Part shown: positions 14,422 to 22,535 of the stretch, piece after piece
Layout of the letters: the number at the start of each line of letters is the position of its first letter
How positions within the stretch are numbered: the first letter of the stretch is position 1
NCBI RefSeq assembly: GCF_026626745.1
Contig: NZ_JAPNJW010000002.1
Span: 434,001 to 498,000 of the forward strand
Length of the DNA stretch: 64,000 nucleotides
Reading direction: 5' to 3'
DNA from: Nannocystis sp. RBIL2
GTDB lineage: Bacteria > Myxococcota_A > Polyangia > Nannocystales > Nannocystaceae
Position numbers and translations under genes: made by a program
The notes under the pieces: model-generated
Told to the model about the DNA's origin: nothing
The model's input: only the letters and a program-made list of their open reading frames with translations
Databases searched by the model: none

Positions 14422-17244
14422 ATGCGATCGATCACACCCGCGCTCCTGCTCGCCTTTGCGACCTGCTCCCGCCCCGCGGGGCCGCCCGACGAGCCGACGC
14501 AGGATGCGAGGCCCGTCGCGGGCGCGAGCGAGGGCGAGGGGGCTGCCTCGGGGTGTGATTCGGTCGAGTGCTGGCGCGAGCAGGCGGCGCAGGCGGAGCG
14601 GATCGGCGCCCTCGACGTCGCCGCGGCGCATCGTGAGCGGGTGTTCGCGCTCGTGCCCGATCGGCCGTCGCTGTCCGCGTGGGTCGAGCCGCTGATCGAC
14701 CAGGGCGCGCTGCAGGCTGCTCGCACGGCGTTGACGGCGGGACGGGCGGAGGCGGCGCGCCAGGGCGAGTCGGACTGGGTGGCCGCGATCGACGCGCGCA
14801 TCGCCTCGCTGCCGAAGGAGCCGTCGGACGCGGCGGCGGTGCGCGAGCTGAGTGAGATCTTCGCCCGGGAGTCGGCCGCGATCGGCGAGCCGATCGAGGC
14901 ACCCGTCCGCGTCGGGCCGGCCGAGCTCGCGCACGCCGGCGAGCTGCAGTGGCGGCGCGGCGACGAGGTCGGGGCCCGGCGGACCTGGGCGCGGGCGCGG
15001 ACCCTGCTGCGCGAGCGCGGCGCGGCGGTGGAGGCCGTCGCAGTCGAGACCTGGTTCACGAGCCAGGTGCTGTGGCGCGGCGAGCGGCTGGCGCTGCTCC
15101 GCCGTTACACGCCCGTCTTCGACTACTCGGCCAGCCAGGCCGGGGCGCTCGACCTGGTCGCGGCCGAGCCGGGCACGCCGCTGCTGCGCCGGCTCCGCTT
15201 CAACCGCCCGGCCGAGGTCGCCGCGTTCTCGGCCGACGGCCGCACCCTGGTGCGCGACGAGGCCGGCGAGCTTGTCTTTCAGGACATGTCCTCGGGGACA
15301 GTCTTTCGGCGCGTCGCTGCGCAGCCCGACGGGCCGGCGCACGCGCTGGCGGTGGTCGGCTCGGGCGACGCCATGCGGGTGCTGGCCGCCCACGGGGACG
15401 AGACCGTGCTGTGGGACGCCGCCGGCGCGCCGCTGCAGCGGTTCAGGCTGGATGGCACCACGCCGACGATCATGCGGGTCTATCGGGCCGGGCAGGGCAC
15501 CCGCCACGACAACATCCTGCGCGACTCGCCGACCTGGCCGGTCTCGCTGGCGCTGACCGCCGACGGGTCGCGCGTCGCCATCGGCGGCTCCGACGGCAAG
15601 GTGCGGCTGTTCGGCCGCGGCGGAGGCGAGCCGCGCGAGCTCGCGTTCGCCTGGAAGTACGTCGAGCACCGGCACATGGGCGGCAACCCCGACCTCAACA
15701 GCCCGCTGGCGCTGCGCTTCAGCCCCGACGGCGCGCAGCTGGTGGCCGTGCACAAGCACGGCGACATCCTGGTCTGGGACGTCCGCTCCGGCGCCCTGCG
15801 CAAGCACGTGCGGCCGACCTGCAGCGTCGAGGAGGCGCGGCGCGTCGTCAACCGCTGGGCCGAGCCCGGCGAGCCGCAGCGCGAGGCCACCGCCGAGGAG
15901 CGCGAGAGCTGCGGGCGCGCTGCGGCTGCGGCGCTGTCGCCCGACGTGACGCTGGCGGTCACCGGTATGGATGGGGTCCGGCTGCGCGACGCGAGGACCG
16001 GCGCGCCGATCGCCCTGCACCTCGACAGCGAGCTGCCCGATCAGTACTTCGCCGTGTCGTCGAGCGGCGCGGTGGCGACGGCCGACATCTACGGCGCCGT
16101 CCACCGGATCGAGCCCAAGGGGCCGCCGCAGGCGCTCGCGCTCAAGCGCCGCACCACCCCGGTGCGCCCGTGGATCTCGAGCGACGGCCGCGTGTTCGCC
16201 CAGTTCGCCATCGGCGACCCGGTGGTCGCCTGGGACCTGGTCGCCCGCCGCCGGCTCGAGCTCGTCGCCGACGACCGGCACCAGGTGCTGGCGCTGTCGC
16301 CGACGGCCTCGCACGTGGCGGTGCACACGGGCGAGGCGATCGAGCTCCGCCAGGTCGGCTCGCATCAGGCGATCGCGCGCGTGCCGGCCCGCGCCTCGTC
16401 GTTCGACGGCAAGGTGCAATTCAGTAGAACTTCGGGACATGTCCTCGTGGACATAGAGGATGGCCAGGGCGGGCGGAAGATCGAGCGGATCGAGCTGCCG
16501 GCCGGGACGCGCCACCCGCTGCGCCTCGACGCCCCGGGCCGCCTGCAGCTCAGCCCCGACGGGCGGTGGATCGCCGGCTGGCGGCAGGACGCGCCGCTGA
16601 AGATCGTCCGCGCCGCCGGCGGCGAGGTCGTGGCCAGCCTCGACGACAAGGTCGAGCGCGTCGCCTTCGCGGCCGACGGCTCGTTCGTCGCCTGGCTGGT
16701 CCAGCCCGACGGCACGATGGAGGGCGTGCGGGTGCGGGCCCGGTGGCTCGACGGACCTGGCCCCGAGGACACCCACGAGCTCGCCCTCGGCGCCTGGGGC
16801 ACCTGGCTCGCGGTCGCGGGCGAGGAGGTGCTGGTGCTGCGCCACGACGCGGCGCTGACGCGCTGGCGGCCTCGCACCGGCGCGCGGGAGGACCTGAAGC
16901 GCGACGCGCTGGCCGGTTCGCTGGAGGTCGCGGTCGCCGACGACGGCAAGCACCTGTTCCTGAGCGGCTACGGCCGGGTGCTCGTGCACGACAACGACGC
17001 CGCGCTGACCAGCCGGCTCACCGTCGCCTCGCTGCTGTCGGGCGGCTGGCTGGCGGTCGGCGGCGCCGGGGCGATGGACGGCAGCGAAGACGCGCCCGAC
17101 CACCTGATCGCGCGCGTCCGCGGGGCCGGCGAGGAGTTCGTGGCCCCGGGCCGGCTGGCGTGGGACGGCCTCCACGTCGCCGGCCTGGTCGCGCGCGCCC
17201 TCGCCGGCGACGACCCCGCCCCGCCGCTGCGCCTCGCGCCGTGA
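14422..17244 (+). CDS. WD40/beta-propeller lipoprotein, 940 aa
   Basis: The N-terminus MRSITPALLLAFATCS is a lipoprotein signal with the lipobox Cys at residue 15. Residues ~40-230 are helical (TPR-like). From ~240 to the end there is a run of WD40-type blades, e.g. FSADGRTLVRDEAGELVFQD, LALTADGSRVAIGGSDGKVR, LRFSPDGAQLVAVHKHGDIL and LSPDGRWIAG. The recurring pattern SPDG-x-hydrophobic with VWD/LWD-like ends marks propeller repeats. The protein is probably tethered to the envelope and used for protein contacts. Two units of the 14-bp repeat family lie inside the gene (15284-15311 and 16438-16465) without breaking the frame. Confidence 0.85.
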   Translation: MRSITPALLLAFATCSRPAGPPDEPTQDARPVAGASEGEGAASGCDSVECWREQAAQAERIGALDVAAAHRERVFALVPDRPSLSAWVEPLIDQGALQAARTALTAGRAEAARQGESDWVAAIDARIASLPKEPSDAAAVRELSEIFARESAAIGEPIEAPVRVGPAELAHAGELQWRRGDEVGARRTWARARTLLRERGAAVEAVAVETWFTSQVLWRGERLALLRRYTPVFDYSASQAGALDLVAAEPGTPLLRRLRFNRPAEVAAFSADGRTLVRDEAGELVFQDMSSGTVFRRVAAQPDGPAHALAVVGSGDAMRVLAAHGDETVLWDAAGAPLQRFRLDGTTPTIMRVYRAGQGTRHDNILRDSPTWPVSLALTADGSRVAIGGSDGKVRLFGRGGGEPRELAFAWKYVEHRHMGGNPDLNSPLALRFSPDGAQLVAVHKHGDILVWDVRSGALRKHVRPTCSVEEARRVVNRWAEPGEPQREATAEERESCGRAAAAALSPDVTLAVTGMDGVRLRDARTGAPIALHLDSELPDQYFAVSSSGAVATADIYGAVHRIEPKGPPQALALKRRTTPVRPWISSDGRVFAQFAIGDPVVAWDLVARRRLELVADDRHQVLALSPTASHVAVHTGEAIELRQVGSHQAIARVPARASSFDGKVQFSRTSGHVLVDIEDGQGGRKIERIELPAGTRHPLRLDAPGRLQLSPDGRWIAGWRQDAPLKIVRAAGGEVVASLDDKVERVAFAADGSFVAWLVQPDGTMEGVRVRARWLDGPGPEDTHELALGAWGTWLAVAGEEVLVLRHDAALTRWRPRTGAREDLKRDALAGSLEVAVADDGKHLFLSGYGRVLVHDNDAALTSRLTVASLLSGGWLAVGGAGAMDGSEDAPDHLIARVRGAGEEFVAPGRLAWDGLHVAGLVARALAGDDPAPPLRLAP

Positions 17245-17254
17245 GGCTCGAGAG

Positions 17255-17282
17255 CATGGCCTTCAGAGCATGCTCGGGGGCG
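17255..17282. repeat. 14-bp-period repeat, two units
   Basis: Two units, catggccttcagag and catgctcgggggcg, lie back to back starting 10 bases after the stop codon of the WD40 gene. They belong to the dispersed 14-bp family described under findings. Confidence 0.6.
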
Positions 17283-17381
17283 CAGCTCACGGCTGGGCGA
17301 GGCCGGCCGGCACCTCCGGCTCGCGCCACGCGGCCGCCTGTGTGCTTGCGATCTGGAATCGCCCGCCAAACCCCGTCGGAA

Positions 17382-18074
17382 TGGTGCGAGAAGCACTCTG
17401 CACCGAGCTGCGCCGGATCCGCGAGGACTGCGACCAGCGGCTCGACGATCGGGAGGAGACCGAAGCGCCCATGATCCGCCGCCGCATCGCGCACGCGCGG
17501 GAGAAGATGCTCGCGGCATGGCGCGCCTATCAGCTCGGCGAGCTGCTCAAGGCACGTGAGGCCGCCGGCCTCGCCGCCGAGCTCGCCAGCGAGTACACAC
17601 CGGTGCGGCGGTGGCTGCTGTGCGAGGCCCGCGACGCGTGGCGGCGGGTCCAGGACGGCGGGGTGGTCGAGGGCGGGCGGGTGCTGTTCCGGGTGCCGTT
17701 CGCGATCACGGCGGCGGCGTTCGACCGGGCGGGCCGCGAGGTGCTGATCGCCGGCGAGGCGGAGCTGTGGCACCTGGCGCTCGACCCCGAGCCGCGACTG
17801 TTGGCCCGCTTCGACCTGCGGCCGCTGCGGGGCGCTGGTGCTCGGGCCCGAGGGTCGCTCGCGGCCGCGGGCCGACGCGCTCAACGCGGCGCTGTGCCGC
17901 CACGGGACGCTGCTCGGGGTCGGCGACGTCGACGCCGAGCTGGCGCGGCTCAACACGGCGTCGACGTTCCACGAGCCGAAGCCGCTCGGGCTGCGTCGCG
18001 CGCGGACCCTCGCCGCGCACGCGCAGGGGGTCAAGCGGGCGCGCAAGCTGCCGCGGCTGTGGCCGCCGAAGTGA
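17382..18074 (+). pseudogene. Hypothetical gene split by one frameshift
   Basis: The first part (from the ATG at 17382) gives MVREALCTELRRIREDCDQR, a helical region with LGELLKAREAAGLAAELASE, and VLFRVPFAITAAAFDRAGRE, which resembles a propeller-like strand. At about 17830, in a cggggcg tract, the plausible reading moves one base: ALVLGPEGRSRPRADALNAA to KLPRLWPPK and a stop at 18074. Joined, it would be about 230 residues. A homopolymer indel (mutation or sequencing error) is the likely cause. It shares a short motif with the fragment at 12.9 kb. Family not recognised. Confidence 0.6.
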
Positions 18075-18110
18075 TGCGGCGTGTACACACGGACGAGCGC
18101 GAAGGTGGGC

Positions 18111-18191
18111 GAGCGCCCGGCCGACGCCGGGCGCTCGCTCGAGCGATGAATGTGGTTCATCGCTCGCGCCCCTGACCTGAACGGATCAGGG
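18111..18191. terminator. Three tandem hairpins between convergent genes
   Basis: Stem 1 is GAGCGCCCGGC (18111-18121) with its exact complement at 18126-18136, loop 4. Stem 2 is CGAGCGATGAA (18140-18150) with its exact complement at 18156-18166, loop 5. A third, CCCTGA/TCAGGG (about 18170-18191), overlaps the stop of the minus gene. They lie between a plus gene ending at 18074 and a minus gene ending at 18186, as expected for a bidirectional terminator, though T-tracts are lacking. Confidence 0.65.
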
Positions 18192-18734
18192 CGGGGTCTG
18201 CGGCAGGTCGATGCCGTGGAAGGCGACGTTGAGCGAGCTCGAATTGCGCGAGATCGTGACTCTCACGAAGAACAGCGCGTTGCTGGTCGTGTTGGTGGTC
18301 ACGTCCGCCCACAGCGTATTGTTGGACGTGGCGCTGCTCGAGTTCGAATCAATCCCCGCGGTCATCGACGACGGGTTGGTCGCATTCTCCGCGCGGTAGT
18401 ACAGCTGGGCCGTCACCTGCGAGCCCGTGGCCGTCCCGTCGGTGTCGCGGTACCACAGGCGCAGGTTGCTGATGGAGTAGGTATCGAGGGCGCTGTGGCC
18501 CTTGTCCGTCACGATCGGGCACCACAAGGTCGCGGTGCCCGAATCGCTGCCCGTGAAGATCCACGAGCCGTTGGACAGCTGGAGGATGGCGTCGTCATCA
18601 GGCGACTCGGGGCTGCAGGCCGAGGCAGGGACCCGGGTGTACAGGTTGGCGGCGGCGGCTTCGGACTCGAAGCCGGGCGCGACGGTGACGAGCACGGCGG
18701 CCGCGAATGAAATGAGCAGGGATCGATCCATCAT
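18186..18734 (-). CDS. Secreted protein, beta-rich, unknown
   Basis: I start at MMDRSLLISFAAAVLVTVAP (ATG at 18732-18734). GGAAAG lies about 12 bases upstream, and an earlier in-frame ATG at 18758 is possible. The signal peptide probably ends around residues 20-28 (ESEAAA), and there is no lipobox. The mature ~155 residues are Ser/Thr/Asn-rich with alternating hydrophobics (SGTATLWCPIVTDKG, GSQVTAQLYYRAENAT, NALFFVRVTISRNSSSLNVA), suggesting a beta-sandwich exported to the surface or medium. Two Cys could form a disulfide. No catalytic motif is seen. Convergent with the 17382 gene across strong hairpins. Confidence 0.7.
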   Translation of the reverse strand: MMDRSLLISFAAAVLVTVAPGFESEAAAANLYTRVPASACSPESPDDDAILQLSNGSWIFTGSDSGTATLWCPIVTDKGHSALDTYSISNLRLWYRDTDGTATGSQVTAQLYYRAENATNPSSMTAGIDSNSSSATSNNTLWADVTTNTTSNALFFVRVTISRNSSSLNVAFHGIDLPQTPP

Positions 18735-18907
18735 AGGTTCATCACTTTCCAGGGACATGCGTCCCGTATTGCTATTCTCGGTTCTGGTTCAGGTCCAAGG
18801 AATTAACCGGGAGGCGGTCGTCCGGCTGCCATGCACCCTCTCGGAGAAGGCGCTGAAGGCCGCGGCGACGGTTCCTCTTGTTGTATGCACCAGCGAGCTC
18901 GCGGCGA

Positions 18908-19090
18908 TCACGGCTTGAGCAGCCACTCGGCGAACTCGATGTTGTCGAGCAGGAATTCCTGCCCGACCATCTTGCCGGCGAGCACGAAGCGCACCGCGTC
19001 GTCGACGTCGCCGCAGGCCGTGAGGCTGAAGAGCGCGGCGGCGCAGCTCAGCGCGGAAGTGAAGAAGGTTCGGGTCCGTTCGGTTCGCAT
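18908..19090 (-). CDS. Small lipoprotein, 60 aa
   Basis: MRTERTRTFFTSALSCAAAL continues to FSLTACGDVDD, a signal with the lipobox cysteine at residue 26, leaving a mature peptide of only 35 residues ending EFAEWLLKP. GAGGGAG lies 3 bases before the ATG, a good ribosome site. The mature part has an amphipathic helix. It sits upstream of the secreted protein gene on the same strand (about 175 bases apart), so they may be co-transcribed. About 310 bases to its right (19091-19401) hold nothing I recognise. Confidence 0.65.
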   Translation of the reverse strand: MRTERTRTFFTSALSCAAALFSLTACGDVDDAVRFVLAGKMVGQEFLLDNIEFAEWLLKP

Positions 19091-19401
19091 GACTCCCTCG
19101 GCGCGCCAGGGAGGTTCGGCCCGGCGCTCGCACAGGGATATCGACCCGCCACGGATTTCAATTCGCTACGCTCGCCAGAATTCGCCGGAGCGAGATTTTT
19201 GCCGCAGGACAGCGCGAGCTCCCGGGTAGATCCACCCGCGCCGTCACGGGACGCTCCGCAGCAGCGCCAGCCCCACCGCACGAAGGCGAGCGTGACGCCG
19301 AGCCGGGCTGATTTTTCGAGGGGCTCGCGCAGGAGCAGCGCGTGGCCCGGCCCGAAACGGGCCGTCGTTCAGAGAGCAGCGGCGGTGGTTGGCGACGGGG
19401 C

Positions 19402-19749
19402 TCAGCGCGGTTGGGCGCTTGGCGGCGGTACACATGTTGTTGTCGGCCGGGCGAGCTCGCCGTTGATGTCGGCTTCGAGGATCGGCGCCGAGGGGACACC
19501 GAACCCGTGGCGCACGAGTACCGCCATCTGCTCGAGCGAGGCGCCACTCGAGAGTTGCTCGCGGATCCAGCCGGCACGCGCGACCGCCCACAGCGGCCAC
19601 AGGTTCCTGGTGCCCTGGGCGTGTCCTCCACCGACCCGGCGCGGCTCGGGCATGAGCTCGCGTTCCACCCACTTGCGGACGACGGGGGAGGGCGCTCCGG
19701 CGGCCGTGACAACCTGTTCCTGGCTGGCAAATTGGGCAGATACCTGCAC
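19402..19749 (-). CDS. MerR-like regulator, truncated (N-terminal half)
   Basis: The first 35 residues (FASQEQVVTAAGAPSPVVRK, WVERELM) resemble a MerR/excisionase-type winged helix used to bind DNA. The middle has HAQGTRNLWPLWAVARAGWI and SGASLEQMAVLVRHGFGVPS, ending at EADINGEL. It then diverges into RPTTTCVPPPSAQPR and stops. The related locus at 11.8 kb shows that the ancestral protein continued into a Fis-type helix-turn-helix domain, so this copy lost its C-terminal half. A 115-residue protein could still be made and bind DNA. Confidence 0.5.
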   Translation of the reverse strand: MQVSAQFASQEQVVTAAGAPSPVVRKWVERELMPEPRRVGGGHAQGTRNLWPLWAVARAGWIREQLSSGASLEQMAVLVRHGFGVPSAPILEADINGELARPTTTCVPPPSAQPR

Positions 19750-19810
19750 ATGCGCGCAGCATCACAGAAACAGGGCACGTGCCAAGGGCGCCAAGCCCGC
19801 CTTCGCCGCC

Positions 19811-20545
19811 TCACGTTCGCGGATGGGCCCGGTAGTACTCGGCCGCGAGCCAACCGAGGTCGAGCTTCGTGTAGCGCTGCGTGCTGCTCAGGCTCGCGTG
19901 TCCCAGCATCTCCTGAATGCTTCGCAGGTCGCAGCCTCGCAGCAACAGGTGCGTGGCGAAGCTGTGGCGGATCCCATGAGGCCCCACGCGGATCTTGGCC
20001 CCGACCGCCTTGCAGCGGCGATACACCAGCTCTCGAACGGTGCGGTCGCTAAGCCGGGTGCCGTTCCTGCCGAGGAAGAGGGGCGGGGCTGGCGCGTTGA
20101 GCCACTGGCGGCGTACCTCGAGGTACTGCTGCACCGCTGCCGCGCCGAGGGTTCCAATGGGAACAATGCGGTCCTTGTCCCCCTTGCCGCGCACCACCCG
20201 GATGGTCAGCTCGTCGCCATCCCAACGAAGATCATCAACATCGAGCGCAACGCACTCGGCGACGCGTAGACCGGCCCCGTAGAGCACCTCGAGGACCGCG
20301 CGGTCACGGAGGCCACGAGCGCCCTGGGCATGGCCTGGCCCTTCAATCATGTTCTCAAGGTCATGTTCCCCGAGCACCAGCGGCAACCGCTCCGGAATCT
20401 TCGGCCGGCGGACCAGCATCACCTCGTTGTCGTCCAGTTCGCCGCTCTCGCGCAGGAAATCTCCGAAGCTGCGCAGGGCGGAGATGGCGCGGGCGGCCGT
20501 GCTCGCAGCCGTCTCGCCGAACCTCTCTGCGAGGTGTGCCCTCAC
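19811..20545 (-). CDS. Tyrosine recombinase (XerC/XerD-like), N-truncated
   Basis: All catalytic residues of the family are visible in the 244-residue product: Arg94 (GAGLRVAE), Lys121/124 (GKGDKDR), His190-x-x-Arg193 (HGIRHSF), His216 (LGHASL) and nucleophile Tyr225 (STQRYTKLD). XerC/D proteins are about 300 residues. Here the SAM-like core-binding domain lacks its first ~50 residues, because the frame upstream is overlapped by another gene. The best start is the GTG at 20543-20545, overlapping the upstream stop as GTGA, which suggests coupled translation. Without the full N-terminal domain, synaptic or DNA-clamp activity may be weak. It lies at the downstream end of a row of accessory genes and could have mobilised it. 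Confidence 0.75.
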   Translation of the reverse strand: MRAHLAERFGETAASTAARAISALRSFGDFLRESGELDDNEVMLVRRPKIPERLPLVLGEHDLENMIEGPGHAQGARGLRDRAVLEVLYGAGLRVAECVALDVDDLRWDGDELTIRVVRGKGDKDRIVPIGTLGAAAVQQYLEVRRQWLNAPAPPLFLGRNGTRLSDRTVRELVYRRCKAVGAKIRVGPHGIRHSFATHLLLRGCDLRSIQEMLGHASLSSTQRYTKLDLGWLAAEYYRAHPRT

Positions 20546-21099
20546 TTCAGCTCGGGTGAGGTCGCTGAGCGCGGCGGGCCGGCCGTGTCGGCGCTCGACT
20601 CCGTTCGCAAACTCGCGTCGGTGATGCCCGGCGGAGGGACGCGCTTCGACCGGAGCCACCGGGCGAGCTGTTCCTCGTCGAGGTCGATGATGCGGATGTA
20701 GCAGGTCGTTTGCTCGGCGGTCTGGATCGCCAGGTGGTCGGTCGGGCCGAGCTCGAGGAGCTCGGCCGAGCTCGGCGCGGTCGTCAGCGTCGCCGCGCCA
20801 CCTCGTTGCGCGCTCGGCGGGTTCGACTCGGCCGGGTTGTCCGAGCCCAGCACGAAGTACCGGTCGGCGAGACCCACCGGCCCGTCGGTCCAGACCTGCA
20901 CGAGCGAGCTGGTGCTCTTGGCCTTGCGACCGAGCAGCTCGGGCCGAAACCTTCCGACCCGTGCCGTGGTGAGACGGCGCGCTCGCATGTCGCTCGGGTC
21001 CTGGCCTGCGCCCGCCTCGGGCGTCCAGGGCATGGTGAGCTCGGCGAAGATCGCCGGGTCGAAGGAGGCTCGGACGGTGTAGTAGCGCTCGTCGCTCAT
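20542..21099 (-). CDS. Hypothetical beta-rich protein of the 20-24 kb row
   Basis: Starts MSDERYYTVRASFDPAIFAE with AAAGGA 6 bases before the ATG. The 185-residue protein is mostly beta-like: STSSLVQVWTDGPVGLADRY, ATLTTAPSSAELLELGPTDH, LAIQTAEQTTCYIRIIDLDE. It has no signal peptide or membrane segment. After about residue 160 the C-terminus overlaps the lost 5' end of the recombinase gene and becomes Ser/Pro-rich, so the natural end may have been altered at the junction. Located between the Cys-tailed gene and the recombinase. Unrecognised; the strand pattern would suit a structural or capsid-like jelly-roll protein (speculative). Confidence 0.6.
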   Translation of the reverse strand: MSDERYYTVRASFDPAIFAELTMPWTPEAGAGQDPSDMRARRLTTARVGRFRPELLGRKAKSTSSLVQVWTDGPVGLADRYFVLGSDNPAESNPPSAQRGGAATLTTAPSSAELLELGPTDHLAIQTAEQTTCYIRIIDLDEEQLARWLRSKRVPPPGITDASLRTESSADTAGPPRSATSPELK

Positions 21100-21164
21100 G
21101 GCATGTCCTTTGGGTCAGAATGTTCTGGCGCCGCCCTGGCGCCGCTGCGCGCCGACCGCGGACG

Positions 21165-22084
21165 TCAGTGCTTCTTGCAGCCGCACGCCTTGCCGGCGGC
21201 GCAGCTGTCGCAGCAGGGCTTCTCGAAGCCGCCCAGGCGGATGACCAGCTGCTGGCCGCTGATCGCGTTCGAGGCGGTGGCCAGGTTGTCGACCTGGATG
21301 AAGACCGACGAGTCGAGGCCGACGATGTCGACGTCCGTGCAACCGGTGTAGCTGCGGAGCGGCACCTCGGTGCAGCTGTCGCCGCACCGGAACTGGGACC
21401 CGTAGATGAACCGCCGCGGGGCCCACTCGCGCAGGGGGCGCCCTGCATGGAGAACGCGCCGGAGGCGTTGCTGGGGCCGACCCAGATCTTGAAGTTGACG
21501 TGCTTGTAGTTCTCGCTGTCGTTACCGCCGTTGAAAGCGAGCGCGCCCCAGAGGCAACGCGGATTGAACGGCAGCGAGTAGTCCTGCGTGCGCAGGAGGA
21601 TGGACTGGCCCGGCGCGACGTTGAAGTTCGCCACGAACGTCGTCGGGAGGCCGTTCGCGGTCGTGCCGGTCGGCGTGAGGAGGGTGGGGACGAGGTTGAG
21701 GTCGGGGATCCCGAAGTCGTCGCGGACCTCCGCGTAGGACTTGAGGAGCACGGCCAGCTCGATCCAGCGGAGGAGGCAGGGGTTCGGGCAGAAGCCGCAG
21801 TTGGCGATGTACTGCGACTTGATGAGGGTCATCAGCTCGCTGCACTCCGGGAACGGCGGCGTCTCGGGCACCTGGGGCTGCGGCGGAAGCTGCGGGGCCG
21901 GGGCCGAACCGGGCATGACCACGAGCGTCTGGGTCGGCACGGACTGGGTCGGCAGGCTCGCGACCGGCACCTTCTGGTACCCGGCGATCTGGCAGATCGA
22001 GTCGACGCTCTCGGCGGCGGCGTCGACGTACTGCCCGAGCCCGGCGCGGCGCAGGTTCTGGACGATGGTGTTGAGGTCGTTCAT
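21165..22084 (-). pseudogene. Beta-rich protein with Cys-rich tail, one frameshift
   Basis: MNDLNTIVQNLRRAGLGQYV begins a helical head, a Pro-rich linker and a Cys cluster (CGFCPNPCLLRW). A beta-rich core follows (VANFNVAPGQSILLRTQDYS, CLWGALAFNGGNDSENYKHV). At a G5/C5 tract (21434-21438) the plausible reading moves one frame to LREWAPRRFIYGSQFRCGDS, YTGCTDVDIVGLDSSVFIQV, QQLVIRLGGFEKPCCDSC and a Cys/Lys tail ending CGCKKH. Joined, it is about 305 residues. AAGGAG lies 11 bases upstream of the ATG. A single homopolymer indel (real or sequencing) separates the parts. No family recognised; the fold pattern suggests a beta-sandwich or capsid-like protein. Confidence 0.6.
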
Positions 22085-22145
22085 TGCGGTGCAGCTCCTT
22101 GAGCCACCGGCTCAGGCTCGACGCCCTCGTTCACCTCTGAGGGAG

Positions 22146-22171
22146 TGTTTTGGCTCAGCTGGAATGGGACA
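22146..22171 (+). repeat. IS left terminal inverted repeat
   Basis: Pairs with 23237-23262 at 22 of 26 positions. The inner part GGGACA is conserved on both sides. Confidence 0.85.
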
Positions 22172-22211
22172 CGCCCCGGCCTGGTAGAAGGAGCCGGGGC
22201 AAGGACCGCCC

Positions 22212-22535
22212 ATGAGCAAGAAGACACGTCGTCACCACACCCCTGACCAGAAAATCAACCTGCTGCGTCGACACCACCTCGAGAAGGTGCCGGTGTCGGA
22301 GGTCTGCGAGGGCGCCGAGCTGCAGCCGAGCGTCTTCTACGGCTGGCAGCGCCACCTGTTCGAGCACGGCGCGGCGGCCTTCGGGGAATCTCGCAAGCGC
22401 GTCGAGACCAGCCGGGAGCAGGAGCTGCTCGCGGAGAACGAGCGGCTCAGGGCCCGTCTGGCCCGCAAGGACGAGGTGATCGCCGAGGTGACCGAGGAGC
22501 TCGTCCGCACAAAAAAATCTGTTGGGGAGCCCTGA
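22212..22535 (+). CDS. IS3-family transposase OrfA
   Basis: The 107-residue protein begins MSKKTRRHHTPDQKINLLRR and continues VSEVCEGAELQPSVFYGWQR, the helix-turn-helix of IS3-type OrfA that recognises the element ends. The C-terminal LLAENERLRARLARKDEVIA is a leucine-zipper-like coiled coil for multimer formation. It ends KKSVGEP. The A7 run at 22511-22517 (codons A AAA AAA) allows a -1 ribosomal shift into orfB, giving KKICWGALTDRWVPHDERDQ as the fusion joint, as is typical for the family. The frame is intact, so OrfA alone can be made. Confidence 0.9.
   Translation: MSKKTRRHHTPDQKINLLRRHHLEKVPVSEVCEGAELQPSVFYGWQRHLFEHGAAAFGESRKRVETSREQELLAENERLRARLARKDEVIAEVTEELVRTKKSVGEP
22511..22517 (+). 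promoter_or_regulatory. Programmed -1 frameshift heptamer (A7)
   Basis: Seven A in a row in zero-frame phase A AAA AAA near the end of orfA. It is the only such tract in the element and lies where IS3-family elements shift to make OrfAB. No downstream stem was worked out. Confidence 0.7.

Noticed and set aside
14173..17175. 1000-codon open frame antisense to the WD40 gene
   Set aside because: The product is Arg/Gly/His/Gln-rich with no domain, while the plus strand has a signal peptide and propeller repeats. High GC leaves antisense frames open.
18340..18370. tRNA T-loop-like GAGTTCGAATC
   Set aside because: No acceptor or anticodon stems fold around it, and it lies inside the secreted-protein gene. 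I found no tRNA or rRNA in the window.
19811..22084. A single 757-residue fusion of the Cys-tailed protein and the recombinase
   Set aside because: The middle third is Arg-rich shadow of the gene at 20542-21099. The frame is open only by chance after the frameshift at 21434.
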